From Trichomonas vaginalis G3 (Eukaryota > Parabasalia > Trichomonadida > Trichomonadidae), in contig NC_067207.1 of NCBI RefSeq assembly GCF_026262505.1, positions 12,492,082-12,556,081 on the forward strand: 64,000 nt of DNA. The letters are read 5' to 3'. Each line of letters opens with the position of its first letter. Within the stretch, counting starts at the first letter, position 1. Below, piece by piece: positions 54,490-64,000 of the stretch. Both the position numbers and the translations under genes were made by a program. The notes below the pieces were generated by a model. That model was not told where the DNA came from. It worked only from the letters and a program-made list of their open reading frames with translations, and made no database searches.

Positions 54490-57423
54490 ATGCCGATATC
54501 TCTTGATCAGTTAATTGAAATCATTCAAGAGTTATTCAGCACGGATACTGATCAAAGATCTGATGCAGAACTCTTACTGTCACAAATAAAGTTCAGAGAA
54601 TTTGACAATTACATTGATTTACTGAATTCAATTTTAATAAATTCATCACAGTATTGTTTAATCGCACTGATATTGCTTAAAAACGAATTACAACACACAG
54701 AAAACAAGAATTTTCTTAATGTTGATCAATTTTGGCTTCCAATTTCCAATAATTTGCAACAAATTTTGCAAACTCTTGCAGCAAGTGAAGCATCACTCAA
54801 CAACATATCAGCATACATTACTCAAATTGCCATTTTCGATACAGAGAAATACAAAAACACAATCTTTCCTTTTATTTTATCTTTATTTTCTGATGAACAA
54901 TATATATTACTCGCATTAGACATACTCACCGAGTTATACTTATTGAATGATGATAAAATCCCGCTTGATACACGCAAAATCATTGAATTTTGTGATTTTA
55001 ATTTATCAAACCAAAATCTAGAACTTATTAAATACCAAATGAAACTACTCTTTGCAATGATAAATCACTCCCCACAAATAGAAGCTTTACAATCATTATT
55101 TCTCAATATTTCTTTAATTACTCCTGAATTAGTTGAAACTTTTCTTGATTTATGCATTGACTTAGATTCAAGTTGCTCTGCATTTTGCAAAGACATATTT
55201 CCACAGATTGCTCCAAAAATTTTCGAATTTATAAATTTTGAAGACACAGAAATAAATTCTATAACAACAAAGTCAATATATTTCCTTATACTGGAGTCAG
55301 AATGCATCAAGAATGACCAAAACATGCTAAACGAAGTTCAAAAACTTTTACAAATATATTTTCTCAAAAAATTTCAATCAGATGAGCCATTAGATGAAGA
55401 CATCATTTACAATAAACTATATGACTTCTATTACGGCATTTCTATCTATCATTCTATACCTTTAATACAAAATATGATTAATTCAAATTTTTCTGACATT
55501 TCTGAAGTTTATCCAACACTAATATTTATCTCTCAGTTGAACTCGTTTGCATTTACGTGTGAAAAATCCATAATTTTGCCATTTTTTGACTTTGCTCTTA
55601 ATTTTACTTCTCCAGGCGTCCATCCGAAAATTTTATGGGCAGCATTCAACTGTATATACGCTTTATCATCAAAAATCAATTCAGAAGAAGTTTACGACAA
55701 ATTAATAAATTTATTTCCAAATGTTATCCAAATTTTGGAAAACACAAGTGTTGTTAAGCTATATTTGCAATCACTGGTATCAGTTATGATTAATTCTCAG
55801 TTAGATTTCGAAAAATTTAATTCTGAAATTTTCTCATGGTTAATTTCAACACAGCATGATCCTTCATATATAAATGAAGTTATCATATGCATTGGAGCAT
55901 ATTTAGACTGCTTTAACTTCAATATGAAAGATTATATCAATGATATCATTCAATACTTGACAAATATCATATCAGAATGCGATACAGACACGTGTATATC
56001 CATTATTGATGTAATTGCTGAGATTTGTGGCATTTTCGAGAATTTTGTCGAAGGATCTGAAATTTTCTCAAAATATTTAGATGCAGCTTTCGAACTACTT
56101 GAAAAAGAAACTGATATAAAGGTAGTGTCTTCAATTATATCATCGATAAACAATTTTATTATTCTTGGAAAAGAATATGTTCAAGATTCCATTAATTTCC
56201 ACCTTCCTGCTCTTCTTTCTGCAGCAGCTTCCGAGCTAATAACCACAGAATTTAAATTATCAGATGGAATCACAGAAATTCCAGGATATTCCTTGTTTTT
56301 CAAAAATGATTCAATTAATTGTTTTCTCAAAAATGAATGCGTAATCGAAATATGCACTGCTTTAAGGATAATTCCAATGATCATTAACTATTTTAAAGCT
56401 GATTTCCCTTATAAAAGTGAATTAACACAAATTTGCATAAATCACTTGAGCCAACCTATTGTTCCTAGTTCCATTGGCAATTTATGCTTAACAAACTTGG
56501 ATTCACTTCTGAAAACCGATCAAAATCCACTTGAAATCGCAAATTTAGTTTTAGATTTGATTTCTAACATGACTATAGCAGAAGGACTACAAAAAGAAGC
56601 AGAATCAATTTTCTTGAAAATCCTGCTTTTAATCAAGGCAAATCCTGAAATCAAAGTTGAAGAAAATTTAATTTTTATTTGTCTACAAAATTTATGTATG
56701 AACTTCCCTAAGTTTTTAGGAGATACCGATATTTCAGAATATAACGAAATCAATGACCCATACTCGACATTGAGAGAAATTTTCATTTTATTGTTTGAAA
56801 TTTTGCCGAATGTCGCAATACAAGAGTTCGAAACCATATTTAATGATGATTTCATTGATGAAGCACTAGATCATTCCAACTCTTTTGCCTTTTTCATGCA
56901 TATTGTCCCGATTTACATGTCTGTTTCAAATAATTATTCATTTTTTGATCGAATGAAAGAAATAATACAGCAATCGATATCTTCAAACGAAGTACAACAG
57001 ATAATGATCGCTTTGGACTCTTTAGAATTAATTGTTTCGAATATTCAATTTGATACAGAAAATTTGCAGTATTTTTATGATCTAATAAGCTCCACATTTC
57101 ATAATAAAGATGGGGTTCTAGATGAAGCTGATGAAATCGATATTTTTGACATTTCAAAGATTATTTTAACGAAATTGCTTTCTAAATACGAAAACATCCT
57201 TAATAATCCAGTCATAATTGCTGAATGGTTTGGAATAGCTCAACCTGATTTTGCTTCTCCCAAAAATGATGTAATTTTCCAGTTTTTGTTTGATCATTTT
57301 AATAATATTGTTCAAATCGTTGGAAATGATGAAATCATTAAATTTATCCAATATAATATTAATAGGCGATTTATTAAAGGCGAGATGCTAAAGAATTATC
57401 AAGATTTAATCAAAAATTTATGA
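54490..57423 (+). CDS. Importin-beta-like HEAT-repeat protein (977 aa)
   Basis: A long all-helical protein. The first ~90 residues follow the importin-beta N-terminal pattern (ISLDQLIEIIQELFSTDTDQRSDAELLLSQIK), where RanGTP usually binds. The remainder is made of about 20 HEAT-type helix pairs up to the C-terminus. Length (near 1,000), acidity and repeat pattern fit karyopherins of the importin-5/Kap121-123 type that carry cargo through nuclear pores. There is no catalytic motif. Exact subfamily cannot be set by eye, and a HEAT scaffold of another kind is possible. Confidence 0.7.
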   Translation: MPISLDQLIEIIQELFSTDTDQRSDAELLLSQIKFREFDNYIDLLNSILINSSQYCLIALILLKNELQHTENKNFLNVDQFWLPISNNLQQILQTLAASEASLNNISAYITQIAIFDTEKYKNTIFPFILSLFSDEQYILLALDILTELYLLNDDKIPLDTRKIIEFCDFNLSNQNLELIKYQMKLLFAMINHSPQIEALQSLFLNISLITPELVETFLDLCIDLDSSCSAFCKDIFPQIAPKIFEFINFEDTEINSITTKSIYFLILESECIKNDQNMLNEVQKLLQIYFLKKFQSDEPLDEDIIYNKLYDFYYGISIYHSIPLIQNMINSNFSDISEVYPTLIFISQLNSFAFTCEKSIILPFFDFALNFTSPGVHPKILWAAFNCIYALSSKINSEEVYDKLINLFPNVIQILENTSVVKLYLQSLVSVMINSQLDFEKFNSEIFSWLISTQHDPSYINEVIICIGAYLDCFNFNMKDYINDIIQYLTNIISECDTDTCISIIDVIAEICGIFENFVEGSEIFSKYLDAAFELLEKETDIKVVSSIISSINNFIILGKEYVQDSINFHLPALLSAAASELITTEFKLSDGITEIPGYSLFFKNDSINCFLKNECVIEICTALRIIPMIINYFKADFPYKSELTQICINHLSQPIVPSSIGNLCLTNLDSLLKTDQNPLEIANLVLDLISNMTIAEGLQKEAESIFLKILLLIKANPEIKVEENLIFICLQNLCMNFPKFLGDTDISEYNEINDPYSTLREIFILLFEILPNVAIQEFETIFNDDFIDEALDHSNSFAFFMHIVPIYMSVSNNYSFFDRMKEIIQQSISSNEVQQIMIALDSLELIVSNIQFDTENLQYFYDLISSTFHNKDGVLDEADEIDIFDISKIILTKLLSKYENILNNPVIIAEWFGIAQPDFASPKNDVIFQFLFDHFNNIVQIVGNDEIIKFIQYNINRRFIKGEMLKNYQDLIKNL

Positions 57424-57692
57424 ATTTCTTATGTAGAATCACAAAATCTATATTATATGATTAAAATTTTGTTTTGTATATAAAGAGTTTAATTTATGAT
57501 GTATTAAATCTAGTTATTTAAAAAAAAAATTATTGATTCTGGGCTTTTTGGGAGATTGACGTCACCGTGACTCCACAATAAAGTCAATCTCACCCCAACT
57601 ATTTATTCTGTTGTCAATTTAACAAGTGAACTATTTAAATATGTTATAAAATTATTTCAAATAATAAATACATCTTTATTATGTAAACATAA
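57424..57692. other. Convergent intergenic with small hairpin
   Basis: AT-rich; holds an inverted repeat GAGATTGAC (57552-57560) / GTCAATCTC (57583-57591) around GTCACCGTGACTCC. It may be a small repeat or RNA 3'-end structure. Confidence 0.5.
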
Positions 57693-60010
57693 TCATTTGA
57701 GCCAAAACTCTATAATAATATGATCTAATATTTCTTTTCTGCTTCTCTTTAGAGCATAGAAAAGAGGAGATTTTTTGAACATATCCTTATGATAAATATC
57801 AGCTCCATTCTGAATGAGCAAATCGACTAATTCGGGATTGTTTTTTTCGACTGCCCAATGCAGAGCGGTCCATCCTTGTTTATCTTTTGAATTAATATCC
57901 GTTCCATTTAAAATAAGAGCTTTTACAGCATCCAAACGTATTTTTTAATTGCAACAAACAAAAGATTTGATTTTTCAGCTTCGCTTAAATAACTGATATC
58001 TGCATCATGTAAAATAAGTTCAAATGCTATTTTCAGAAATTCGTAATCCAAAGCATAACTAAGTGGAGTCATACCTTTTCGATCTTTGATATTGAGATCA
58101 GCACCTTTTGTAATTAGATAGTCAAATACATCATAAAATTTATTCATTGTGGCTAAGTGAAGAGCAGTTTTCCCTGTTTTGTCTGTGGCATTAATATTGA
58201 TACCGTGTGAAATAAGGAGTTCTACAATTTTTGTGTTATTTGAATCAGCCGCTAGATGGAGAACAGTTTCGCCATTCTGATTTGTTGAATTAATATCAGC
58301 GCCATGTAAAATAAGGAATTTTGCTATCTTATTATGACGTGGTTTTGTAGCAATATGGAGTGCAGTTCTTCCATTTTTATCTTTGGCATTGATATCGGCA
58401 CCATGCGATAGTAGAATATCACAGATTTCGTTATTTTCAAATTTTGATGCAACCATGAGGGCAGTTTCACCATCAATTGATTTTGCATTAACATTTGAAC
58501 CATGTGTAAGAAGAAATGTTACAATATCTTTTTGATCTTTTTCACTTGCAATATGAAGAGCTGTTTCAAGTTTTTTGTTCGTTGAATTGACATCTGCTCC
58601 ATGTTTAACAAGAATTTCGACTATTTCGTTTCTTCCAAGTTCAGTTGCCAAATGAAGATAATCTTTTCCATCACGATCAGTTGCTTTAATATCTCCACTA
58701 TGCAAAATTATTTGTTCTGCTATATTTATCATATTATTATTTATTGCAAAATAAAGCGCAGATCTTCCATCTTTGTTATTTGCATTTACATCTGCACCAT
58801 GCGATATAAGAATTTCTGCTATTTCTTTATATTTCTTTTCAACTGCAATATGTAGAGGAGTATCTTCCTCTTTATTCTTTAAATTTAAATCTCCTCCATT
58901 TGATATAAGAAGTTTCACAAGCTCAGCACTATTTAGATGTGCCGCATGATGAAGAGCTGTTTTCCCTTCATTGTCAAATTCGTTGACATCTGCTCCATGC
59001 GAAACTAGAAGTTCTGCTGTCTCGGTATATTTTCTTGTTACAGCATAATGAAGTGAAGTTTCTCCAGTTGAATTTTTTGAATTAATATTTTCGGTGTGTT
59101 TAATAAGAAGTTCTACAATTTCTGGTGCATTTTGATATTTACAAGCAGAATGTAGTGGAATTTCTTTATTTCTTGTTTTTGCATTGGGATTTGCTTTATT
59201 TGAAATAAGGAGTCTTGCAATTTCAATGAATAAATGGTGGGAGTTTTGAGTGATATTTCGTGCATATATTTGATTGGAAATACAATTTATGCTCATTCAT
59301 CAAGAAAGTGATAAAGTCAATGTTATGTGAAATAATTGCATATTCCATGCATTCTATATTTGGATTTCTTGTCTTCAAGCATTCACTTATGATGTCTGGT
59401 TTGCCACTCAAAAATGAATATAATATACAAAAATAAGTGATATCTGAGTTGAATTCTGTTCTCAGAAACTTGAAACAGTTGACTGAACCATGGTAACAAC
59501 ATAATTCAAGAAGAGAATTAAAATCATTTGGATAAAATTCACTTTCAATCTGTTGATCTTTATCAAATCCAATTCGTTCAGTGAATGAGATAAATTGCTT
59601 TATATTATCTTCCATGATTGCTCTACATATTGTGTTTTCTTCATGAATCTCTGATAAAAAATCTTTAGAATCAATTTGTTCGAAAAGTTTTTTTTTACAT
59701 AGCGAATATAAGGCTTAGTTCCAGAGAATTCGGTTGGATGATATTCATCAAAAATCTTTTTGATTATGATCAAATAAGATTGAAAATAACGATTGTTGTA
59801 TTGAATTACAGAGGTAATAATTTCAATGATTTTTTCTGGGGAATAACATCTAGCATCTATCAAATTGGTTTTGATTTTGTTGTATAATTTGTTAATTTCT
59901 TCTTCATCCTTCGTTTTGAGCTGATATAATGAATTAAATGTTTCAATATATCCTTTATATTTATCCATTAGTTGTAAAACTTGTATATCAGCTTTCTTTT
60001 CTTGTGACAT
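57693..60010 (-). pseudogene. DUF3447/ankyrin gene with three frame breaks
   Basis: Four minus-strand frames form one gene: 60010-59600 (ATG 60010; the frame itself opens at TTG 60025), 59615-59223, 59296-57923 and 57935-57693. Break 1 is at an A9 run near 59,690. Break 2, near 59,280, coincides with loss of about 50 residues relative to the paralogue at 47242: the region after FLMNE and the first ankyrin repeat is missing. Break 3 is at an A6 run near 57,945. The product would have about 14 ankyrin repeats with the trichomonad LLISHGADIN signature. It is a pseudogene, or an assembly with A-run errors plus one real deletion. Confidence 0.85.
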
Positions 60011-60770
60011 CTGAATTTGGTCCAATTAAAAAAAAATGTAAACGCACATATTGTTCCAATTTTAAAAGATACTAAGCCATGAGCTTTTACTATACACATT
60101 TTATCAATAAATTATCTAAAATATTTTACTTTTCAAAGGAATTGAAATTTCATAATGCCTCGCACATAATTTTTCCATAACACCTATTTTTAAAAGTCCA
60201 GATAATCAAATTGAAAAAATCTAAGAGCATAATTTAACAATTTTTCTAATTAATTTTTTTCTAATTGAATTTTGTCATTTGTTTTAAGCCAACATAGTTA
60301 TTTGTGCATATGTTTATTATATAGGAACTGTTTTTTTGAGCCCGATTATATAATTAAATTTTTGCATCAATCATAGTTATTTGCTACTTATCGGATAAAA
60401 TCTATCTGTATAAAACTCCTTTGTAAAAAATAGTTTGCCAAGAGATTTAATGATGCATTTACACTCATCTGACATTATTTTAGATTCCTGACAATCGGAA
60501 CGAAACATCATTGAAAATTAATCTTAAACAACATAATTGAGGGTAATGTCATACTGATGCTTCTTATCCTTAAATATTTTAAATGTAAATGACATAGAAA
60601 ATTCATATAAATATAAACAATAAATAGCTATGATGCTTAAACTTGAATAAATAAGTAATAGTGATAATGTCATCTTCATTAATAAAAGTTAGAAAAAAAA
60701 TTAAACATGAATTCTTTTTTTATTTTAATTTTTGAGTAATTAAGTATCAATGTAATTATATAGATAGTTT
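60011..60770. other. Intergenic, nothing recognised
   Basis: About 760 bases of AT-rich DNA without a credible gene or repeat. Confidence 0.5.
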
Positions 60771-61421
60771 CTAATTCATTCTATTCTTTGATATATGTCC
60801 GATGATGCTGACATCATCTTCTTCGTTTTCTTGGTCATCAAAAATGATTCCGTCTTCATTTTCTATTTGACCTAAAAGTTCAATTTTGTTCAATGCGATG
60901 CATGGAGGATCTCCTGGACATGATTCATCTTGGATGAGACGAACATATTTAGTGTTGTATGTCTCACTGAATTTGTATGTTTTTTCTTTGCATCGACTCA
61001 TTTCGATATCTTTCTCAACTTTGTGGACTGTTTTCCATGTTTTGTTGTCATTTGAGATCTGTAATGACCAACTATACAAACAGCACTCACAGCAATATCT
61101 GTCATCAAAGCAACAACATTCTTGGTCGGCATAGCAACATCCGGACTTCAGATAATAGCCGTTGATTTTAACGTTTTTGTTTTTGATAGAATAAACAGCC
61201 CATGGATGATCATCTTGAGTACGACCACAGTTGGAACACCAATCATATTTTTTATCAATCTGATCAAAGGCGTATTCAGGTTTTGTCAATTGTCTACTTC
61301 CGTTAATGTATTGAGAAGATGAACCACTCACCGAAACTTCTATAATATTATTCTTATAAGCATGCTTAAATATAGAATTTGATTCTGTCATAAGATTTTC
61401 ACATAAAAAACATATTATCAT
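60771..61421 (-). CDS. Discoidin (F5/8 type C)-like protein with Cys cluster
   Basis: A 216-residue protein from ATG 61421 (M11 is an alternative). The fold is suggested by PWAVYSIKNKNVKINGYYLKSG, WSLQISNDNKTWKTVHKVE and YVRLIQDE...ALNKIELLG, the typical strands of discoidin/F5-8C domains, which bind sugars or lipids. A dense cysteine loop (CCYADQECCCFDDRYCCECC, nine or more Cys) is inserted where the domain normally has a plain turn. The C-terminal tail is acidic (EDGIIFDDQENEEDD). No signal peptide is obvious, though 'MIICFLCENL' is weakly hydrophobic. Function unknown. Confidence 0.7.
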   Translation of the reverse strand: MIICFLCENLMTESNSIFKHAYKNNIIEVSVSGSSSQYINGSRQLTKPEYAFDQIDKKYDWCSNCGRTQDDHPWAVYSIKNKNVKINGYYLKSGCCYADQECCCFDDRYCCECCLYSWSLQISNDNKTWKTVHKVEKDIEMSRCKEKTYKFSETYNTKYVRLIQDESCPGDPPCIALNKIELLGQIENEDGIIFDDQENEEDDVSIIGHISKNRMN

Positions 61422-61654
61422 TTTATGTCACTTTTTAAAAACCAATTTTCTCTTGTGTTTCATTTTGCTCTGTCAGAACGGTCCTATTTTAAAAGATATA
61501 TGAAGCAAAAGCGTATCATAAAAGACAATATCTTTCAATTTTTTATAGGCGGTTTTGGTTAATACACATTGATATTCTATATATATATTTTTCACTTTTT
61601 GAAAGGAGGGCGACGATTATTTATAAGCCCAAGCGTCACAACTGTTTTATTTCT
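61422..61654. other. Intergenic
   Basis: Short AT-rich spacer between the discoidin-like gene and the beta-helix fragment; no gene seen. Confidence 0.45.
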
Positions 61655-62640
61655 TTACTCGATAGAAAATATTATTTGATAGAAAAGATGAACATATGAA
61701 AACAGATCAAAGCCAATATCAGTATTCTGTTTAATGCTTTTAATAAGCATTTTTGATGTTAAACAAATGAAGAAATCATTTTGGAAAGAGGTAGTGGTCA
61801 TTTCTGACATATAAATTGTTCCTTCAGCATGATATGCTGTTGTTTTATCAGATATTGTGTGGAAGATATAAATATTTGCATAGCTATTCGTACTAAAATA
61901 TGGCCCTTTTTTGTTTTGGCAATTTTTCTGAAATATACAATCTTCGATAGAAAGTTTATGGTAAGAAAAACCAGAAAGATAAATTATTCCCCAAGAAGAA
62001 CCTATATGAGTATTATTTATGATATTAGATTTTATCAATGTGGCATTTAATGATTCAAAATAAACAGCAGCAAAACTTGATGCATGGCATGAATCAATAC
62101 AGCAACAACTAACATTAACTACTTTTTGAACCCAAAGACATGAAATAGCTGATCCCCATCTTGTTTTACATTTTGAAAAATTCACTGCCTTAATATTTAT
62201 TTGTTCATTATGTTGACATAATGAACCAGAATCACTATTTATACAGTATGAAATAGAACCTTCGGTAACGGTGCTATTTACATTATTACAATATATGAAT
62301 CGATTATTTGAGTTATTAAAGGAATAAAAATGATTATTAACAAAATGGGAATGCCCTGTAATATAGATTGTACCATTATCATCGAAGAAATTGTTTTGTT
62401 CAGATAAAATGTAATGATTATTTTTATTTTTGAAAAATATTGGATAATCTGATAAATCTTTAAAAATTGATTGGTAAACAAAAGCATTACCAGCATCAGA
62501 AATACTTGGATTAATTTCTGTAATAGGTTTTGGGCTGGAAACACTAAAATATCGTCTCCAAAAATGTTGATAATCTTCTTCCAAATTATTTCTTGACTTA
62601 TTTTAATTAACTTTTTGTTCTTGAATGTAGATAACAACAT
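61655..62640 (-). pseudogene. Beta-helix surface-protein fragment, frameshifted
   Basis: The main frame (62584-61655) opens at a TTG, not an ATG. An ATG at 62640 lies in another frame (MLLSTFKNKKLIK) and would join it after a shift near 62,580. The protein has regularly spaced Asn/Ser/Cys and NN-type turns (NNFFDDNGTIYITGHSHFVN), as in right-handed parallel beta-helix proteins that are common on the trichomonad surface. Those relatives are usually several hundred residues longer with a C-terminal membrane anchor; none is seen here. I read it as a truncated fragment or pseudogene. Confidence 0.6.
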
Positions 62641-62829
62641 AAAGAATCATTTTGCATTTATTAAAACTGTTGTATCCGATTCATTGTAATAAGGGGACTC
62701 TGTCAAATTTTTATATAGGGAAATTTCTCAATTGTATAAAATGTGATAGATGAATAAAAAAATTGATGTTTTTAAAATAAGACATTATGATAAAACATAA
62801 ATAATAAAATCACATAAATAAATTATAAA
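62641..62829. other. Intergenic
   Basis: Short AT-rich spacer between the surface-protein fragment and the Kelch gene; nothing recognised. Confidence 0.45.
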
Positions 62830-64000
62830 TTATTTTTGTTCAACCCAAGGAGCATCTTTGATTGTATTTGGAGCAGCAACAAATCGTTTCAAAAGGGCGT
62901 CTTCGTAGAAAGGATCTTGCATTCCCAAGATGTTGCCAATCTGGTTCAAATCTGTCTTAACTGTTATCTTGTATAAAACAGAGATAACTTCATTGACATC
63001 ATTGACACCGCCGTGCAAATAAACAAACTTTCCATCTGATGTAGATGCAGAGTTGTCCGCAGCAATGATGTTTCCTTGAACTCTTGGAGCAAGCCATGTG
63101 TGTGAATCTATCATTAGACACATCATTATAGGATCCTGTCTTGTACCTGGTACAATGATAGAGTTGTTGATTTGGCATGCATCACGTGAATTTCTGTCCA
63201 TAAGTGAAACACCATTTACTTCTGCAAATGTTACAATTTCACCCATTCTTTGAAGCAAAATTGGATTATCATTGGATTTGCCATCAACGAATGTGCCGCC
63301 AACCATGATGAATGCATTCTTAGGAACAGGATAAATTGTTCCACCAATGATTGGTTTAAGAGAAATGCCGCCTGTTGTGACTTTAGACCACTTCATTTCT
63401 TCGAAAACGAATTTCCAAACTTCTAAACTTTCAACACCACTAACAATATACATTGCTTCATCATTGCAGTAACATGCTGGGTTGATAGAAGGAGGTGGAG
63501 TGATTTGGTCTGCTGTATAAACAGATGACCATGATGGTCTTGCAGTGTTGAATTTCCAGAAGTCATTCAATGCTGTTTTTCCATCATTTGTTCCACCGAA
63601 AATGTAAATTTCAGTGCCACGTGAACATATTGCGCATTGTGAACGAGCTTGTGGCCATCGGCTGTTCATCTTGAAGACTTGGACACTCATGTCATCTGTT
63701 TTAACCATGTAGAGGTCTTCATTCAACTGGTTGTCTTTCAAGTAGCCGCCATAAATATAAAGATAACCATTGACATGTATCATTGCGTGTTTCTCAAGTG
63801 CAGGAAGTGGACAGACCATTTGTGGAATTGTTTCGACATTGATTGAAACATCGCAACCAACTGATGCTTGTCTGAGAATTGAGGCTTCTCGGAAGAATTT
63901 AACAAGCTCATCTCTTGATTCTGCGTCTTTGCACGAGTAGATTGTGTCTTCTCCATCGTATCTCAAACAAACAGATTGTATTGCATAAGGAATTATTGAG
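62830..64000 (-). CDS. Kelch-repeat protein, 5' end beyond window
   Basis: The frame is open to the right edge of the window; the listed start at 63966 is only a TTG, so the true N-terminus lies outside. The visible ~390 residues have a short N-terminal region (YDGEDTIYSCKDAESRDELVKFF, possibly the end of a PH-like fold) and then about five Kelch blades. Kelch signatures are the GG doublets followed by aromatic residues: YIYGGYL, YIFGGTND, FIMVGGTF, VYLHGGVND. A Kelch propeller is a protein-interaction platform, often on actin or ubiquitin ligases. Which applies depends on the missing N-terminus. Confidence 0.8.
   Translation of the reverse strand, partial: SIIPYAIQSVCLRYDGEDTIYSCKDAESRDELVKFFREASILRQASVGCDVSINVETIPQMVCPLPALEKHAMIHVNGYLYIYGGYLKDNQLNEDLYMVKTDDMSVQVFKMNSRWPQARSQCAICSRGTEIYIFGGTNDGKTALNDFWKFNTARPSWSSVYTADQITPPPSINPACYCNDEAMYIVSGVESLEVWKFVFEEMKWSKVTTGGISLKPIIGGTIYPVPKNAFIMVGGTFVDGKSNDNPILLQRMGEIVTFAEVNGVSLMDRNSRDACQINNSIIVPGTRQDPIMMCLMIDSHTWLAPRVQGNIIAADNSASTSDGKFVYLHGGVNDVNEVISVLYKITVKTDLNQIGNILGMQDPFYEDALLKRFVAAPNTIKDAPWVEQK

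Noticed and set aside
1..64000. Spliceosomal introns
   Set aside because: I saw no trichomonad-type intron (GTAYGT...ACTAACACACAG) in the genes; frame breaks look like single-base changes.

Overview
The window reads as nuclear DNA of a parabasalid protist, most likely Trichomonas vaginalis or a close relative. Genes are intronless and AT-rich, and many have a TCA-type initiator a few bases upstream of the ATG and a TAAA at the stop. Gene content also fits: a leishmanolysin (GP63)-like protease, DUF3447/ankyrin-repeat proteins, a very large multi-membrane adenylyl cyclase, a hAT transposase and a virus-like Maverick (Polinton). Several listed open frames begin at GTG or TTG; for these I moved the start to the first plausible ATG.

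Layout. 1-14.4 kb is host housekeeping: a coiled-coil protein, centrin, a GT31/fringe-like glycosyltransferase, a GP63-like protease, an ENT-like transporter and a broken adenylyl cyclase gene. 14.4-19.6 kb is repeat-rich: a 1,051-bp Mutator-like non-autonomous element with a perfect 9-bp target duplication, a long GC-rich palindrome, a tRNA-like relic and a frameshifted hAT transposase. 19.70-33.13 kb is a Maverick bounded by inverted repeats and homopolymer runs. It carries a major capsid protein, SF3 helicase, retroviral-type integrase, a phage-tail-fibre-like protein, a DNA adenine methyltransferase and small virion-type proteins. A 100-base N gap interrupts it and no DNA polymerase B is visible. 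Almost every long gene in it is broken by frameshifts or stops. 33.1-34.4 kb holds a tandem array of long hairpins and a repeat shared with the hAT side. 35.2-44.6 kb is host genes: katanin p80, a coiled-coil protein, a divergent pair including a TBC Rab-GAP, SCAMP, and a ubiquitin-like/UBA protein with four copies of an unfamiliar repeat. 44.6-47.2 kb is gene-poor and holds a second hairpin array, an 84-nt pure purine tract and GC palindromes. 47.2-64 kb holds an intact ankyrin protein, a UDP-sugar dehydrogenase, a multi-membrane protein, CK2 beta, a TatD nuclease, an importin-beta-like protein, a broken ankyrin gene, a cysteine-rich discoidin-like protein, a beta-helix surface-protein fragment and a Kelch protein that runs off the right edge.

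Most unexplained signal: two separate arrays (33.40-34.14 kb and 45.83-46.36 kb) of 17-31-bp-arm hairpins with different arms but, in most members, a related apical core (CTCAT...ATGAGA). Arm mismatches more often keep G-U pairing on the + strand, as expected if they are transcribed and folded as RNA. The Maverick's gene set, with a fibre, an SF3 helicase and no visible polymerase, is the second theme of interest.
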